Notes: generated by a model not told the origin, from the sequence alone. A stretch of DNA of 64,000 bases from Nocardia sputorum (GCF_027924405.1 NZ_AP026978.1:6448001-6512000); one strand, 5' to 3'; shown: positions 18,293-27,625, numbered from the stretch's first letter. Program-made: numbers and translations.

Positions 18293-19360
18293 GTGAGCAG
18301 CCGTTTCGATCCGATCGCGGCACCCGTTGCCAACGACGCGGGAACACTGTCGGATCCACTCGACGGGACCGCTTCCACCCATCTGACCCGGCTGGTCCGC
18401 GACACCGCCGCGGACGCGGGAGTCCGGCCCGAGGTGCTGGCAGCCGTTCCCGGAACCGATGACGCCACACTGACCGGCGAATTGAACCGGATTCCGCTGC
18501 GCTCGGTGCTCCGGCTGTGGGATCTGCTGGCGCACAGCACGACCGGTCCCGGCGCGGGACTCGCCGTGGCCGCCGCCGCACCACTCGGCACCCTCACCAC
18601 CTGGGACTACCTGGTCACCAACGGGCCGACGCTGGCCGATGCCCTGCGCGCGGCTGAGCCCTACCACCGCCTGGTCACCGCGGCCGCCGAGGAGTTGACG
18701 CTGAACGATGACGGCCCGTTGAGCGTCGCCTTCCGCACCACCGCGCCCGACCCGGCGACGGCCGCGACGATCACCGAGTACGTACTCGCCTACTACCTGC
18801 GCCGCGCCCGCGAAGCCACCGGCCGTCCGGTAGTTCCCGAACGCGTTGTCTTCAGTGGTCCCGCGCCGGCCGACCACCGGGTGGTCATCGAGGCGTTCGG
18901 CACCGACCGCATCGAGTTCGGCGGGCCGGTCGACGCGGTCGTCTTCGCCGAAGCCGACGCGCGCGCGCCGCTGGTGCGCGCCGATCCTCGGCTGGCGGAG
19001 CTGCTGCGCAGTCACGCCGACCTCGTGCTGGCCACCGCCCGGCCGATCGCGGGACCGCTGGAGTCCTTCCGGATCGCGCTCGCGGCGGCGATCGATGACC
19101 GCGACGCCTCGCTCGGGGCCGTCGCACGCAGGTTGGCGGTGAGCACCCGCAGTTTGCAACGACGACTGTCCGAGCAGGACACCACGTGGCGCGCAGAATA
19201 CGACCTCGCCCGCTACGAGCGGGCACGCGTCCTGCTCGCCGAGGGCCGGTCGACCACCGCGGCGATCGCCGGTCGGCTGGGATTCGCCGACGACCGGGCG
19301 CTGCGCAAGGCCTACCGGCGGTGGAGCGGCTCACCCCCGTCGGGAGCCGGAAAGCGCTGA
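18293..19360 (+). CDS. AraC-family transcriptional regulator (Arabinose_bd-type N-terminal domain)
   Basis: The 355-residue protein has an N-terminal ligand-like domain of the type found with OruR/ArgR-like AraC proteins. The C-terminal double HTH covers residues about 265-350, with VARRLAVSTRSLQRRLSEQ and AIAGRLGFADDRALRKAYRRW. I start it at GTG 18293 because the in-frame upstream codons to 18182 have atypical composition and lie across the promoter region. It may activate the downstream CurA-type reductase at 19521, but the 160-base gap makes this only a guess. Confidence 0.8.
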   Translation: MSSRFDPIAAPVANDAGTLSDPLDGTASTHLTRLVRDTAADAGVRPEVLAAVPGTDDATLTGELNRIPLRSVLRLWDLLAHSTTGPGAGLAVAAAAPLGTLTTWDYLVTNGPTLADALRAAEPYHRLVTAAAEELTLNDDGPLSVAFRTTAPDPATAATITEYVLAYYLRRAREATGRPVVPERVVFSGPAPADHRVVIEAFGTDRIEFGGPVDAVVFAEADARAPLVRADPRLAELLRSHADLVLATARPIAGPLESFRIALAAAIDDRDASLGAVARRLAVSTRSLQRRLSEQDTTWRAEYDLARYERARVLLAEGRSTTAAIAGRLGFADDRALRKAYRRWSGSPPSGAGKR

Positions 19361-19520
19361 CGCCCGGAGGACTTCGCGCAGCGCGGCGGCGCGTCGGGAC
19401 CGGTTGATGGCGGCGCGGGACCTGGGAGCGGAGCCGAAGCGCTCGTAGCGTCGTGGATGCCGGAGAGCCGACGCATTTCGGACACCCGGCCGCAGCGCAA
19501 CCCGGACGGAAGGCACCACC

Positions 19521-20537
19521 ATGACCGACGCGACCATCCCGAGCACCGCACGCGAGATCCACCTCGCCGCACGCCCGACCGGCGTGCCGACGGTGGCGAA
19601 CTTCGCGCTGGTCGAACGACCGCTCCCCGCACTCGCCGACGGGCAGATCCTCGTCCGCAACACCTGGATGTCGGTCGACCCGTACATGCGCGGGCGGATG
19701 GACGACCGTCCGTCGTACATCGCACCGTTCCAGGTAGGGGAAGCCCTGGAGGGCTCGGCGGTCGGTGCGGTGATCGCGTCGGCGTCCAGCATCCCGGTGG
19801 GCGCGACGGTCACCCATTTCGCGGGCTGGCGCGACTATTCGGTGGTCGACGCCGACACCGCGACGCCGGTCGACACCTCGCTCGCCGCACCTCAGCACTA
19901 CCTGGGCGCGCTCGGCACCACCGGTTTGACCGCGTACGCGGCACTCGTCGACGTAGCGCGGGTCGAGCCGGGCGACACCGTGTTCATCTCCGCGGCGGCG
20001 GGCGCGGTCGGCAGCGTGGCGGGGCAGATCGCCAAACGGCTCGGCGCGGCCCGGGTCGTCGGTTCGGCGGGCGGCGCGGTCAAGACGGCGCTGCTACTCG
20101 ACGAGTTCGGCTTCGACGCCGCCCTCGACTATCGGGAAGGCGATCTCGCGGGGCAGCTGGCGGCGGCCGCACCGGGCGGCATCGACGTGTACCTCGACAG
20201 CGTCGGCGGCGAACACCTGCGGGTCGCGGTCGAGGCCATGCGTCCCGCCGGTCGCATCGCACTGGTCGGAGCGATCAGCGGCTACAACGGCCCCACCGGC
20301 GAGCCGGGCCCGGACCTCTACCTCGCCGCCGTCAAGGAACTCTCCCTCCGCGGGATGCTGGTCACCAGCTATCTCCCCCGCTTCGGCGAATACATCGCCA
20401 AGGCCGCCGGCTGGCTTGCCGACGGCACCCTGCGCACCCGGCAAACCGTGTACGACGGACTCGATCAAGCTCCCACCGCCTTCCTCGGCGTCCTTTCCGG
20501 CGCCAATACCGGCAAAATGCTGGTCCGCCTCCCGTGA
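19521..20537 (+). CDS. NADP-dependent medium-chain reductase, CurA-like
   Basis: The 338-residue zinc-free medium-chain dehydrogenase/reductase belongs to the leukotriene B4 12-hydroxydehydrogenase/curcumin reductase group. Its N-terminal block SVDPYMRGRMDD and the nucleotide-binding segment FISAAAGAVGSVAGQIAKRLG are diagnostic. DVYLDSVGGEHL and GRIALVGAISGYN are also family blocks. It reduces activated double bonds with NADPH. ATG 19521 is preceded by GGAAGG. Its physiological substrate is unknown. Confidence 0.88.
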   Translation: MTDATIPSTAREIHLAARPTGVPTVANFALVERPLPALADGQILVRNTWMSVDPYMRGRMDDRPSYIAPFQVGEALEGSAVGAVIASASSIPVGATVTHFAGWRDYSVVDADTATPVDTSLAAPQHYLGALGTTGLTAYAALVDVARVEPGDTVFISAAAGAVGSVAGQIAKRLGAARVVGSAGGAVKTALLLDEFGFDAALDYREGDLAGQLAAAAPGGIDVYLDSVGGEHLRVAVEAMRPAGRIALVGAISGYNGPTGEPGPDLYLAAVKELSLRGMLVTSYLPRFGEYIAKAAGWLADGTLRTRQTVYDGLDQAPTAFLGVLSGANTGKMLVRLP

Positions 20538-20562
20538 GCAGCCGGGCACCAACGCGAAGGGC

Positions 20563-21591
20563 TCAGGTTCGCCAGACCTGGCGGGCGACGCGGCGGAAGT
20601 TCTCGCCGAAGACCGCGGCTCGGTCGGCGGGGGTGAAGCCGCGGGCGGCCAGGGCCTCGTCGAGGCCGGGGACGTCGGAGTCGCCGGTCAGGTCTTCTGG
20701 TGGGACCCACTGCAACGGACCGTATTTGGTGTACGCCTCGGAGAAAGCGCCCGGGTTGTTCGCCATCTCGGCGTTGAAGTCCTCGGCGTCGAAGGAGTAG
20801 TCGGAGCCGATGCCGATGTGCTCGACGCCGACGAGTTCCGCGCCGTACTCGATGTGCCGCGCCATCGCCGCGATCCGCTCGGCGCGCTCGCCTGCCGCGT
20901 TGCGTCCGAGGAAGATGCCGACGCCGTTGATCCCGATCACGCCGCCGGTCGCGGCGCAGGCGCGCGCTTGGTCGTCGGTGATATTGCGCGGGTGGTCCCA
21001 GAGCGCGGCGAAGTTGGAGTGGCTGTAGATCATCGGGACGACGCTGAGCTCGGCCAGTTCCAGCCCGGTGCGCCGGGAGCAGTGCGAGCCGTCGGCGAAG
21101 ACACCGGCTTCGTTGAGCGCGTGGACGAGGTCGCGCCCGTATCCGGTGAGGCCGGTGTCCTCGGTGTCCAGGCATCCACAACCCGCGGCGTTGGCGTGGT
21201 TGTAGGCGGGCAGCAGCGACCGCACGCCGAGTTCGGCGAAACGCGCGACGTTGTCCAGATCGCCGCCGAGCGGGCCGGAGTCCTCCAAATCGAACGCGAG
21301 CGCGATGGCGCCGGGCGCTCCGACGTCGTCGATGCTGTCGACCAGATGAAACCGCCCGTCCGCCACAGCGGCACGGCGAAATCGCTCCAGCAGCGCCAGC
21401 GAGTCGGCGGTCGACTGCCGGGAGTATCCGACGTTCACCGACAAATACGATCCGGCCGGGTAACGGGCGAGGTCGCCGATGCGTGCGGCAGGCGTCAGCG
21501 GCAGACAGCAGTGCTGCTCCCAGAGGAAGGGTGGCAACCTCGAACCTCCTGGTCGGATCGGCCTCGCCAGCAGCGATCCTACTGTCCGCAC
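20563..21591 (-). CDS. Membrane dipeptidase-like protein (peptidase M19)
   Basis: The 342-residue protein has the M19 order of motifs: an N-terminal histidine in WEQHCCLPL, the acidic segment AFDLEDSGPLGG, VFADGSHCSRRTGLEL, IYSHSNFAAL and IGIGSDYSFD. These correspond to the zinc ligands of renal dipeptidase, except that the usual His-x-Asp is His-Cys-Cys here. The enzyme probably cleaves dipeptides or related amides. It lacks a clear signal peptide. The start at 21591 is tentative. It is convergent with the reductase gene 25 bases away. Confidence 0.8.
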   Translation of the reverse strand: MRTVGSLLARPIRPGGSRLPPFLWEQHCCLPLTPAARIGDLARYPAGSYLSVNVGYSRQSTADSLALLERFRRAAVADGRFHLVDSIDDVGAPGAIALAFDLEDSGPLGGDLDNVARFAELGVRSLLPAYNHANAAGCGCLDTEDTGLTGYGRDLVHALNEAGVFADGSHCSRRTGLELAELSVVPMIYSHSNFAALWDHPRNITDDQARACAATGGVIGINGVGIFLGRNAAGERAERIAAMARHIEYGAELVGVEHIGIGSDYSFDAEDFNAEMANNPGAFSEAYTKYGPLQWVPPEDLTGDSDVPGLDEALAARGFTPADRAAVFGENFRRVARQVWRT

Positions 21592-21759
21592 CGAGCGAGC
21601 ATCGGCACGCGGCGAACGGTCGGCGGCTCCCGGCTCCGCGTAGCTGCCGAGTTGCGATAGCGGCCAACATATTTCGTCGCCATCGCCGGTAACAGGGCGC
21701 CCACCTGGACCGATGCATGAAGTACATCAATCCTCCCGTGCCCCGAAGGCGGTGCGACC

Positions 21760-22302
21760 ATGCGTCGCTTGCTTCTGCTGTTGTTTTCCTTCGTGACATT
21801 CGCCGGTCTCTGGATCGCGCCCGCGCCGGCGTCCGCCGCCCCGGCGTGCGCGTCCGGTTGGGGGTCGATCCCCAAGACGAGCCAAGCCCGGTCGCTCGCG
21901 CCGCTGACCGGAGTCCGCGCCGGCCGGCACGACTGCTTCGACCGCCTGGTGTTCGACGTCGCCGGACCGGTGACCGGCTATCACGTCGGTTACGTCGAGC
22001 GGGTCGTCATGGACGGCTCCGGAGCGCTTGTCCCGCTGCGCGGCGGAGCGTTCCTGAGCATCACCCTCAACGCTCCCGCCTACGACGACTCGTTCACCCC
22101 CACCTACAACCCGTCGAACCGGACGGAGCTCGCCGACGTGCGGGACCACCGGACCTTCCGCCAAGTGGCCTGGGCCGGCTCCTTCGAGGGCCAGACCACG
22201 ATCGGCGTCGGCACGCGCGCCCGGTTGCCGTTCCAGGTGTCCACCCTCACCGGGCCGGGCGGCGGATCGCGCGTCGTAGTCGACGTAGCGCACTCCTGGT
22301 GA
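21760..22302 (+). CDS. Secreted AMIN-like domain protein
   Basis: The 180-residue protein has a clear signal peptide (hydrophobic residues 4-23, cleavage near ASA-AP at about 27). The mature part matches the actinobacterial AMIN-like domain, with GRHDCFDRLVFDV, VPLRGGAFLSITL, FRQVAWAGSFEGQTTIGVG and a final VVVDVAHSW. Two cysteines about 27 residues apart could form a disulfide. These domains are thought to bind cell-wall polymers. No enzymatic site is visible. The 168 bases upstream hold only its promoter region. Confidence 0.78.
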   Translation: MRRLLLLLFSFVTFAGLWIAPAPASAAPACASGWGSIPKTSQARSLAPLTGVRAGRHDCFDRLVFDVAGPVTGYHVGYVERVVMDGSGALVPLRGGAFLSITLNAPAYDDSFTPTYNPSNRTELADVRDHRTFRQVAWAGSFEGQTTIGVGTRARLPFQVSTLTGPGGGSRVVVDVAHSW

Positions 22303-22335
22303 ACCCGCGCCGCGCCGCTCGGCCACAATGTGGGG

Positions 22336-24393
22336 ATGAGCGGCGTTGAGCGGACTGTGACCGACCCCTACCTCTGGCTGGAAGAAGTGACCGACGAGCG
22401 CGCCCTCGACTGGGCTCGCGCGCACAACGCGGTGGTGCACGCCCGGTTCGCCGACTCCGAGCGCTTCCGCGACCTGGAGCGTCGCATCCTCGACATGCTC
22501 GACACCGACACCAAGATCGCCTACCCGGCGCGCCGCGGCCCGTGGCTGTACAACTTCTGGCGCGACGCCGAGCATCCGCGCGGCCTGTGGCGGCGCACCA
22601 CGCTCGCGGAGTACGCCGAAGACTCGCCGGACTGGGACGTGCTGATCGACCTGGACGCGGTAGCCGCCGCCGAGGACGAGAACTGGGTGTGGGGCGGGGC
22701 GGCGGTGCTGCGCCCGGAGCAGTCCCGCGCGCTGATCAGCCTGTCACGGGGTGGTGCGGACGCGAAGGTGGTCCGCGAGTTCGACCTCGAGCGCAGGGTG
22801 TTCCTCGAGCCGGCCGACGGCGGCTTCTTCCTGCCGGAGGCGAAGTCGGAGATCCGCTGGATCGACATCGACTCGGTGTACGTCGGCACCGACTTCGGCC
22901 CCGGTTCGCTGACCGATTCGGGATACCCGCGGATCGCGAAACGCTGGCGCCGCGGCACCGCCCTGGCCGACGCGATCACTGTTTTCGAGGGCGAGAGCGG
23001 CGATGTCGCGGTGTCGGCGGGCTACGACCGCACCCCGGGTTACGAACGGCACTACGTCGGCCGCGCCACCGACTTCTTCAACGAAGAGGTCTACCTGCTG
23101 GAAGCCGACGGCACACTGCGGTACCTGGACCTGCCCAGCGACGCCGATGAATCCTGGTACAAGGACTGGCTGCTGGTACGGCTGAAGTCGCCGTGGGAAG
23201 TCGGCGGCGCGAGCTATCCGGCGGGCGCGCTGCTGACCGCCGACTTCGAGAAGTTCCTGGCCGGCGACCGCGATTTCGAGGTTCTCTTCACCCCGGACGC
23301 GCACACCTCGCTGCACGGCTACGGCTGGACCGAGAACCACCTGTTGCTGGTCACGCTCGAAGACGTGCAGACCAAGCTCTACGTGCTGACGCCGGGGACG
23401 GACGGCTGGCGCCGCGAGCCGCTGGCCGACACCCCGCCGATGGCCACCACCAGCGTGCTGAACCTCGACCCGCTGGACAACGGCGACGAGTTCATGCTCA
23501 ACACCAGCGGATTCACCACTCCGGCCACGCTGCTGACCGGCGCGGTCGGCGAGCGCACCGAGCGGCTCAAGCAGGAGCCCGGGTTCTTCGACGCCGACGG
23601 CGTGGTGACCGAGCAGTTCTTCGCCACGTCCGACGACGGCACCAAGGTGCCGTACTTCGTGATCCGCCATCGTGACCGCGAGGGCTCCCCCGGGCCGACC
23701 ATGATGTCCGGCTACGGCGGTTTCGAGGTGTCGCGCACCCCCGCCTACAGCGGCGCGTCGGGCATGGGGTGGCTGGAGCGCGGCGGGACCTGGGTGATGA
23801 CGAACATCCGCGGCGGCGGCGAGTACGGGCCGCAGTGGCACACCTCGGCGCAGAAGGCCAACCGGCACAAGGTGTACGAGGACTTCTCCTCGATCGCGAA
23901 GGACCTCGTCGCGCGCGGCATCACCACCGCGGATCAGCTCGGCGCGGTCGGGGGCAGCAACGGCGGACTGCTCATGGGCGTGATGCTGACCCGCTATCCC
24001 GAATTGTTCGGCGCGATCGTCTGCCAGGTGCCGCTGCTGGACATGAAGCGCTACCACTTGCTGCTCGCGGGCGCCTCCTGGATGGCCGAGTACGGCGACC
24101 CCGACAAGCCCGAGGACTGGGAGTACATCGGCAAGTACTCGCCCTACCAGAACGCCCGCGCCGACCGCGCCTACCCGCCGATCCTGCTCACCACCTCCAC
24201 CAGGGACGACCGGGTGCACCCCGGCCACGCCCGCAAAATGGCGGCGCTGCTGGAGGAACAGGGCCACGAGGTCTGGTACCACGAGAACATCGAGGGCGGC
24301 CACGGCGGCGCGGCCGACAACAAGCAGTCGGCTTTCCAGGCGGCGCTGATCTACGAGTTCTTCACCCAGATGCTGATCGAACGCCGCGCCTGA
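22336..24393 (+). CDS. Prolyl oligopeptidase-family serine peptidase (S9)
   Basis: The 685-residue cytoplasmic peptidase begins with the family's N-terminal block DPYLWLEEVTDERALDWARAHN, followed by a seven-blade propeller. The C-terminal alpha/beta hydrolase carries the nucleophile in GAVGGSNGGLLMG, the aspartate in TSTRDDRVHPGHA and the histidine in EGGHGGAADNKQ. It cleaves short peptides after proline or related residues. Start codons ATG 22336 and GTG 22330 are two codons apart; the choice is arbitrary. It converges with an alpha/beta hydrolase gene one base away. Confidence 0.9.
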   Translation: MSGVERTVTDPYLWLEEVTDERALDWARAHNAVVHARFADSERFRDLERRILDMLDTDTKIAYPARRGPWLYNFWRDAEHPRGLWRRTTLAEYAEDSPDWDVLIDLDAVAAAEDENWVWGGAAVLRPEQSRALISLSRGGADAKVVREFDLERRVFLEPADGGFFLPEAKSEIRWIDIDSVYVGTDFGPGSLTDSGYPRIAKRWRRGTALADAITVFEGESGDVAVSAGYDRTPGYERHYVGRATDFFNEEVYLLEADGTLRYLDLPSDADESWYKDWLLVRLKSPWEVGGASYPAGALLTADFEKFLAGDRDFEVLFTPDAHTSLHGYGWTENHLLLVTLEDVQTKLYVLTPGTDGWRREPLADTPPMATTSVLNLDPLDNGDEFMLNTSGFTTPATLLTGAVGERTERLKQEPGFFDADGVVTEQFFATSDDGTKVPYFVIRHRDREGSPGPTMMSGYGGFEVSRTPAYSGASGMGWLERGGTWVMTNIRGGGEYGPQWHTSAQKANRHKVYEDFSSIAKDLVARGITTADQLGAVGGSNGGLLMGVMLTRYPELFGAIVCQVPLLDMKRYHLLLAGASWMAEYGDPDKPEDWEYIGKYSPYQNARADRAYPPILLTTSTRDDRVHPGHARKMAALLEEQGHEVWYHENIEGGHGGAADNKQSAFQAALIYEFFTQMLIERRA

Positions 24394-25251
24394 TCAACGG
24401 TCGCGCAGCCACTTCTCGATCTGGTCGACGGTGCTGGTGTACTGGCGGATCCAGCCGTTGTGCCCCAGTGGCTCGGGCTGCCGCCAGCGCGTCACCTCGG
24501 CGTTGGGCAGCTTCTCCAGCAGGTGCTCGGCGGAGCTGGGCGGGGTGAGGTCGTCGCCGGTCATCGTGATGGACAGCACCGGAAGCTTCAGCCGCGCGAT
24601 GCGCTCCTCGTAGTCGATGTCCGCGCCGACCGGGACGAACCGGCCGGTGCGGGCCAGCCGGGCCCAGTCGGAGATCAGCACCTTGGACTGGCGGCCGAAA
24701 CCCATCGAGACCCGGTCGCCGGGCCAGAAGCCGGCCAGGTTGGCCGTCAGCGAGATGGCCGTGGTGCCGACCAGCATCCCCGGACCCGAAAGTCCGCGAT
24801 AGCCACGGTAATACGGCGTGCCGGACGCGACCAGGACGAGCCCGCCGAGCCTGCCGCGGATGCGCGCGGCGTACATGACGCCGAGCTGACCGCCCATGCT
24901 GTGCCCGAGCAGATACGGCGTGCTGTCCGGGAACTGCTCGCGGACCACCTCGAAGATCGCCGGGAAGTCCACCGAGACCAGCTCGTGGTAGCCGTACGTG
25001 CTGGCGGAACTCGGCTTCGGCCTGCTGTCGCCGTTGCCGCGCAGCTCACCGATGGCCACGTCGAACCCGCGCGCCGCCAGGCCCGCGGCGAACAGTTCGT
25101 AGTAACCCGCGGGGACGCCGAGGCCGGGCACGATGACCAGCACCGGGCGCGGCGTATCCGGGGTGACCGGGTGCCGGTGCGCGCCCCCGGCGGGGATCAA
25201 CCGCACCGGGACCGTGGTGCCGTCCGGCATCTGGATCGGAACTGTCTGCAT
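24394..25251 (-). CDS. Alpha/beta hydrolase
   Basis: The 285-residue protein has the hydrolase nucleophile elbow GHSMGG near residue 118 and an oxyanion loop in PGLGVPAGYYELFA. A late acid is in ITMTGDDLTPPSS and the catalytic histidine in EPLGHNGWIRQY. It resembles esterases and lipases that lack a signal peptide. The 48 bases to the upstream TetR gene suggest an operon in which TetR is first. The substrate is unknown. Confidence 0.8.
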   Translation of the reverse strand: MQTVPIQMPDGTTVPVRLIPAGGAHRHPVTPDTPRPVLVIVPGLGVPAGYYELFAAGLAARGFDVAIGELRGNGDSRPKPSSASTYGYHELVSVDFPAIFEVVREQFPDSTPYLLGHSMGGQLGVMYAARIRGRLGGLVLVASGTPYYRGYRGLSGPGMLVGTTAISLTANLAGFWPGDRVSMGFGRQSKVLISDWARLARTGRFVPVGADIDYEERIARLKLPVLSITMTGDDLTPPSSAEHLLEKLPNAEVTRWRQPEPLGHNGWIRQYTSTVDQIEKWLRDR

Positions 25252-25299
25252 CCCCGCACGTTACCGCGCTCGTCACCGCCGATCCCGCGGACCGGAACG

Positions 25300-25932
25300 C
25301 TAGGCGCGCACCGCGCCGATGATCACCCTGCTCAGCACCCGGATCACGTCGTCGAGCGGCGGGCGCGGCTCCGCGCCGCTCCAGGAGTCCACCACATAGT
25401 TGACGCCGCCGATGATGGCGAGCATCCGCATCTCGTAGTCGCCGGCGGGAATCTCGCCGTGCAACGCGGCGTCTTCGGCGGCGCCGGCCAGCAGCGAACC
25501 CCATTCCCGGCGCACCGCGAGCCGGAATTTCTCCACCTTCGGGCCCGCGCCGACCACTTCCACCAAGGCGACGCGCGCCTTGCGCGGATCGGATCCGATC
25601 GATTCGACGTAGGCGCGGACGGCCGCGTCGATGACGTCCAGCGACTTCGCCCCGGACTTGGCGTCCAGCGCCTTCTTCACCGCGTCCCGCGACTCCCGGT
25701 CGATCTGCTCGTACAGCTCTAGGAGTAGGGACTCGCGACCGGTGAACTCCTCGTAGAACTGTCGCGAGGAGAGTCCGGCGTCCTTGCAGATGGCGCCGAC
25801 CGAACTGTTGGCGTAGCCGTCCCGCGCGAAGACCGTCAGGCCTGACTCCAGAAAACGCGCACGCCGCTGACGCTGCCGGTCCTCCACGGGTTGCCCGGCA
25901 TACATTCGACCCGTATTCGCATCCTGTGACAT
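25300..25932 (-). CDS. TetR-family regulator
   Basis: The 210-residue protein has a TetR HTH near its N-terminus (SSVGAICKDAGLSSRQFYEEFTGRESLLLELY) and a helical ligand domain. An in-frame ATG at 25971 would place the start inside a strong hairpin (25949-25985), so ATG 25932 is preferred; ATG 25905 is also possible. It lies 48 bases upstream of the alpha/beta hydrolase and may control it. Confidence 0.82.
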   Translation of the reverse strand: MSQDANTGRMYAGQPVEDRQRQRRARFLESGLTVFARDGYANSSVGAICKDAGLSSRQFYEEFTGRESLLLELYEQIDRESRDAVKKALDAKSGAKSLDVIDAAVRAYVESIGSDPRKARVALVEVVGAGPKVEKFRLAVRREWGSLLAGAAEDAALHGEIPAGDYEMRMLAIIGGVNYVVDSWSGAEPRPPLDDVIRVLSRVIIGAVRA

Positions 25933-25948
25933 TGGGGCAGACAATACA

Positions 25949-25985
25949 GAAGGGCCCGAACTCATCGTCATGGATCGGGCCCTTC
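25949..25985 (-). terminator. Strong hairpin upstream of the TetR gene
   Basis: GAAGGGCCCGA (25949-25959) pairs perfectly with TCGGGCCCTTC (25975-25985) around 15 bases. On the minus strand it is followed by a T-rich stretch, so it reads as a terminator for minus-strand transcription coming from 26256-25986. Confidence 0.6.
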
Positions 25986-26256
25986 GTTACAACCCTCGGC
26001 CGACAATGCGTTAGCCGAAAGTTGGCTGAGCAGTTGCTACCTCATTGATCGGTCGCCGAGCCGAAGCCCGGCGACCATAGTAGTTTGCGCACAAGCACGC
26101 TCATCAGCGAATCGAGCATCCGGCAACTCCGATCTGTCCGTGAGACATTCCTTGTCACTGGCTATTTGCCGGAACAGACGATACCCAGCAGTGCCGCGAT
26201 TGCGGGCAATTTTAGAGGGAAACTGTAGAATTTTTTGTTTCATTCCGATTCGTCGG
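25986..26256. other. A+T-richer intergenic region without a credible gene
   Basis: About 270 bases between the hairpin and the HAD phosphatase stop are clearly less G+C-rich than the surroundings; 26200-26245 is the most A+T-rich. A 68-codon minus-strand frame (26037-26243) exists but has no ribosome binding site and no recognisable protein. The region may encode a small RNA ending at the 25949-25985 terminator, or be a decayed sequence. Confidence 0.4.
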
Positions 26257-27057
26257 TTACGGCGGGTTCGCCCGACCCCCTTGCCGGGCCAGCAATTCCG
26301 GCAGCGCGGCCACGGAATCGATCACGTGATCGGGCGGGCGATCGGCCGACGCCAGCACTCCCGACCGGAATTTACCGGTGCGCACCAGCACGCCGGTCAA
26401 CCCGGCGTCTTGCGCCGCGAGCACGTCCGAATACAGGTCGTCACCGATCATCAGAACCTCCGCCGGGTCGAGCCGCATCAACGCCGCGGCGGTCCGGAAG
26501 CCGGGCGCGGCGGGCTTGCCGACCACCTCGATGCGCGCGTTGCCCGCCGCCTCCAGTCCGGGCAGGTACGCGCCCGCGTCGACGCGCAGTCCGTCCGCCG
26601 TCGCCCAGGTCAGCCCGCTGTGCATCGCGACGACGGGCACGCCGTCCAGCATCAGTTCCACCACCCGGCTCAGCGCCGCATGGCTGAATTCCGGTCCAGC
26701 GCCGCCGATCACCACCACGTCCGGATGATCGTCGTCGAGTGTGAGGCCCGCGAGGTCGGCCTCGATGTCGCCGTGGTTGAGCACCCAGACGGCGGCTCCG
26801 GGATAGCGGCCGCGCACGAACTCGGCGGTGAGCCGTGCGGCGGTGACGATCTCGGCGGGCTCGACGTCGATACCCGTGTCGCACAGACGCTTCGCGATCT
26901 CGTCACAGGTGCGCGAAGTGGTGTTGGTCAGGAAGGCGCGGCGCAGCCCGCTCTCCCGGATCCGGCGCACCGCGGCGGCCGCGCCCTCGATCTCCTGCCA
27001 GGAGGTCACCAGGACGCCGTCGATGTCGTAGAGCACACCTCCGATCCGGTCCGGCAT
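26257..27057 (-). CDS. HAD-IIA family phosphatase (NagD-like)
   Basis: The 266-residue hydrolase has the haloacid dehalogenase motif I as LYDIDGVLV (nucleophile aspartate first), motif II FLTNTTSRT, a conserved lysine in VGKPAAPGF, and motif IV MIGDDLYSDVLAAQDAG. The cap between motifs II and III is the C2a type of NagD/PGPase enzymes. It probably hydrolyses a phosphorylated metabolite. I start it at ATG 27057, since codons upstream to 27231 look non-coding. Confidence 0.85.
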   Translation of the reverse strand: MPDRIGGVLYDIDGVLVTSWQEIEGAAAAVRRIRESGLRRAFLTNTTSRTCDEIAKRLCDTGIDVEPAEIVTAARLTAEFVRGRYPGAAVWVLNHGDIEADLAGLTLDDDHPDVVVIGGAGPEFSHAALSRVVELMLDGVPVVAMHSGLTWATADGLRVDAGAYLPGLEAAGNARIEVVGKPAAPGFRTAAALMRLDPAEVLMIGDDLYSDVLAAQDAGLTGVLVRTGKFRSGVLASADRPPDHVIDSVAALPELLARQGGRANPP

Positions 27058-27258
27058 GGCTTCAGCGTACGACCGGTCCGCTCGCCCGGCACGCCGACCG
27101 CCCCTCGGGACATCGGCGCTGTGCAGGCTGCGCGACGAACATCTGCCCGTCCGATCACTGATGCCGGGGGCCGACGGCGAGGCGGCCCGCGGGTCGATGC
27201 CCACGGCGGCAGGGTTTCTCGTGCGCCGCACCGGCCGGGGACGCGCCCGGCGGGCGGG

Positions 27259-27573
27259 TCAGCGCTGAGCGCCGGTGATGACCGCGTCCAGCAGGCCGGG
27301 GAAGCGCTGCTCCAGGTCGTCGCGCCGTAATTCGACCAGCCGATTGCGGCCGGAGACGAAGGTCGTCGTGATGCCCGCGTCGCGCAGCACCTTCCAGTGG
27401 TGCGAGGCGGTCGCCGCGGTGATCTCCACGTCGAACTCCCGGACATTGCAGCTCAGCGGTTCGCGCTCCCCGGCAAGCGCGCGCACCAGCTCCAGCCGGA
27501 CCGGGTCGGCGAGGGCGCTGAGCACTCGGACCAGATCGATGTCGGCGGTGCTCGGCTGCGGCAGCGGGCGCAT
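27259..27573 (-). CDS. ArsR-family winged-helix regulator
   Basis: The 104-residue protein has the ArsR/SmtB fold: VRVLSALADPVRLELVRALAG, then the recognition helix in TAATASHHWKVLRDAGITTTFVSGRNRLVELR. One cysteine is present and no obvious metal-site pair is seen, so it may sense something other than a metal. ATG 27573 has GGAGA six bases upstream; ATG 27579 is the alternative. It is divergent from an MFS exporter with a near-palindrome between them, so it probably represses that pump. Confidence 0.82.
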   Translation of the reverse strand: MRPLPQPSTADIDLVRVLSALADPVRLELVRALAGEREPLSCNVREFDVEITAATASHHWKVLRDAGITTTFVSGRNRLVELRRDDLEQRFPGLLDAVITGAQR

Positions 27574-27583
27574 CTCCATTCTC

Positions 27584-27603
27584 CGATCGTTTGACAACAA
27601 TCG
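27584..27603. promoter_or_regulatory. ArsR operator candidate between ArsR and MFS genes
   Basis: CGATCGTT (27584-27591) and AACAATCG (27596-27603) form 8-base arms with one mismatch around TGAC. It lies directly before the ArsR gene and 23 bases before the MFS start. A second small inverted repeat, TTCGA-N6-TCGAA (27633-27648), lies inside the first MFS codons. Confidence 0.6.
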
Positions 27604-27625
27604 AATCATACCCGACCCTCATTCC

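Noticed and set aside
26037..26243. A 68-codon minus-strand frame in the A+T-richer intergenic region
   Set aside because: It has no ribosome binding site or recognisable protein, and its composition differs from coding DNA here. Kept only as a possible RNA region.
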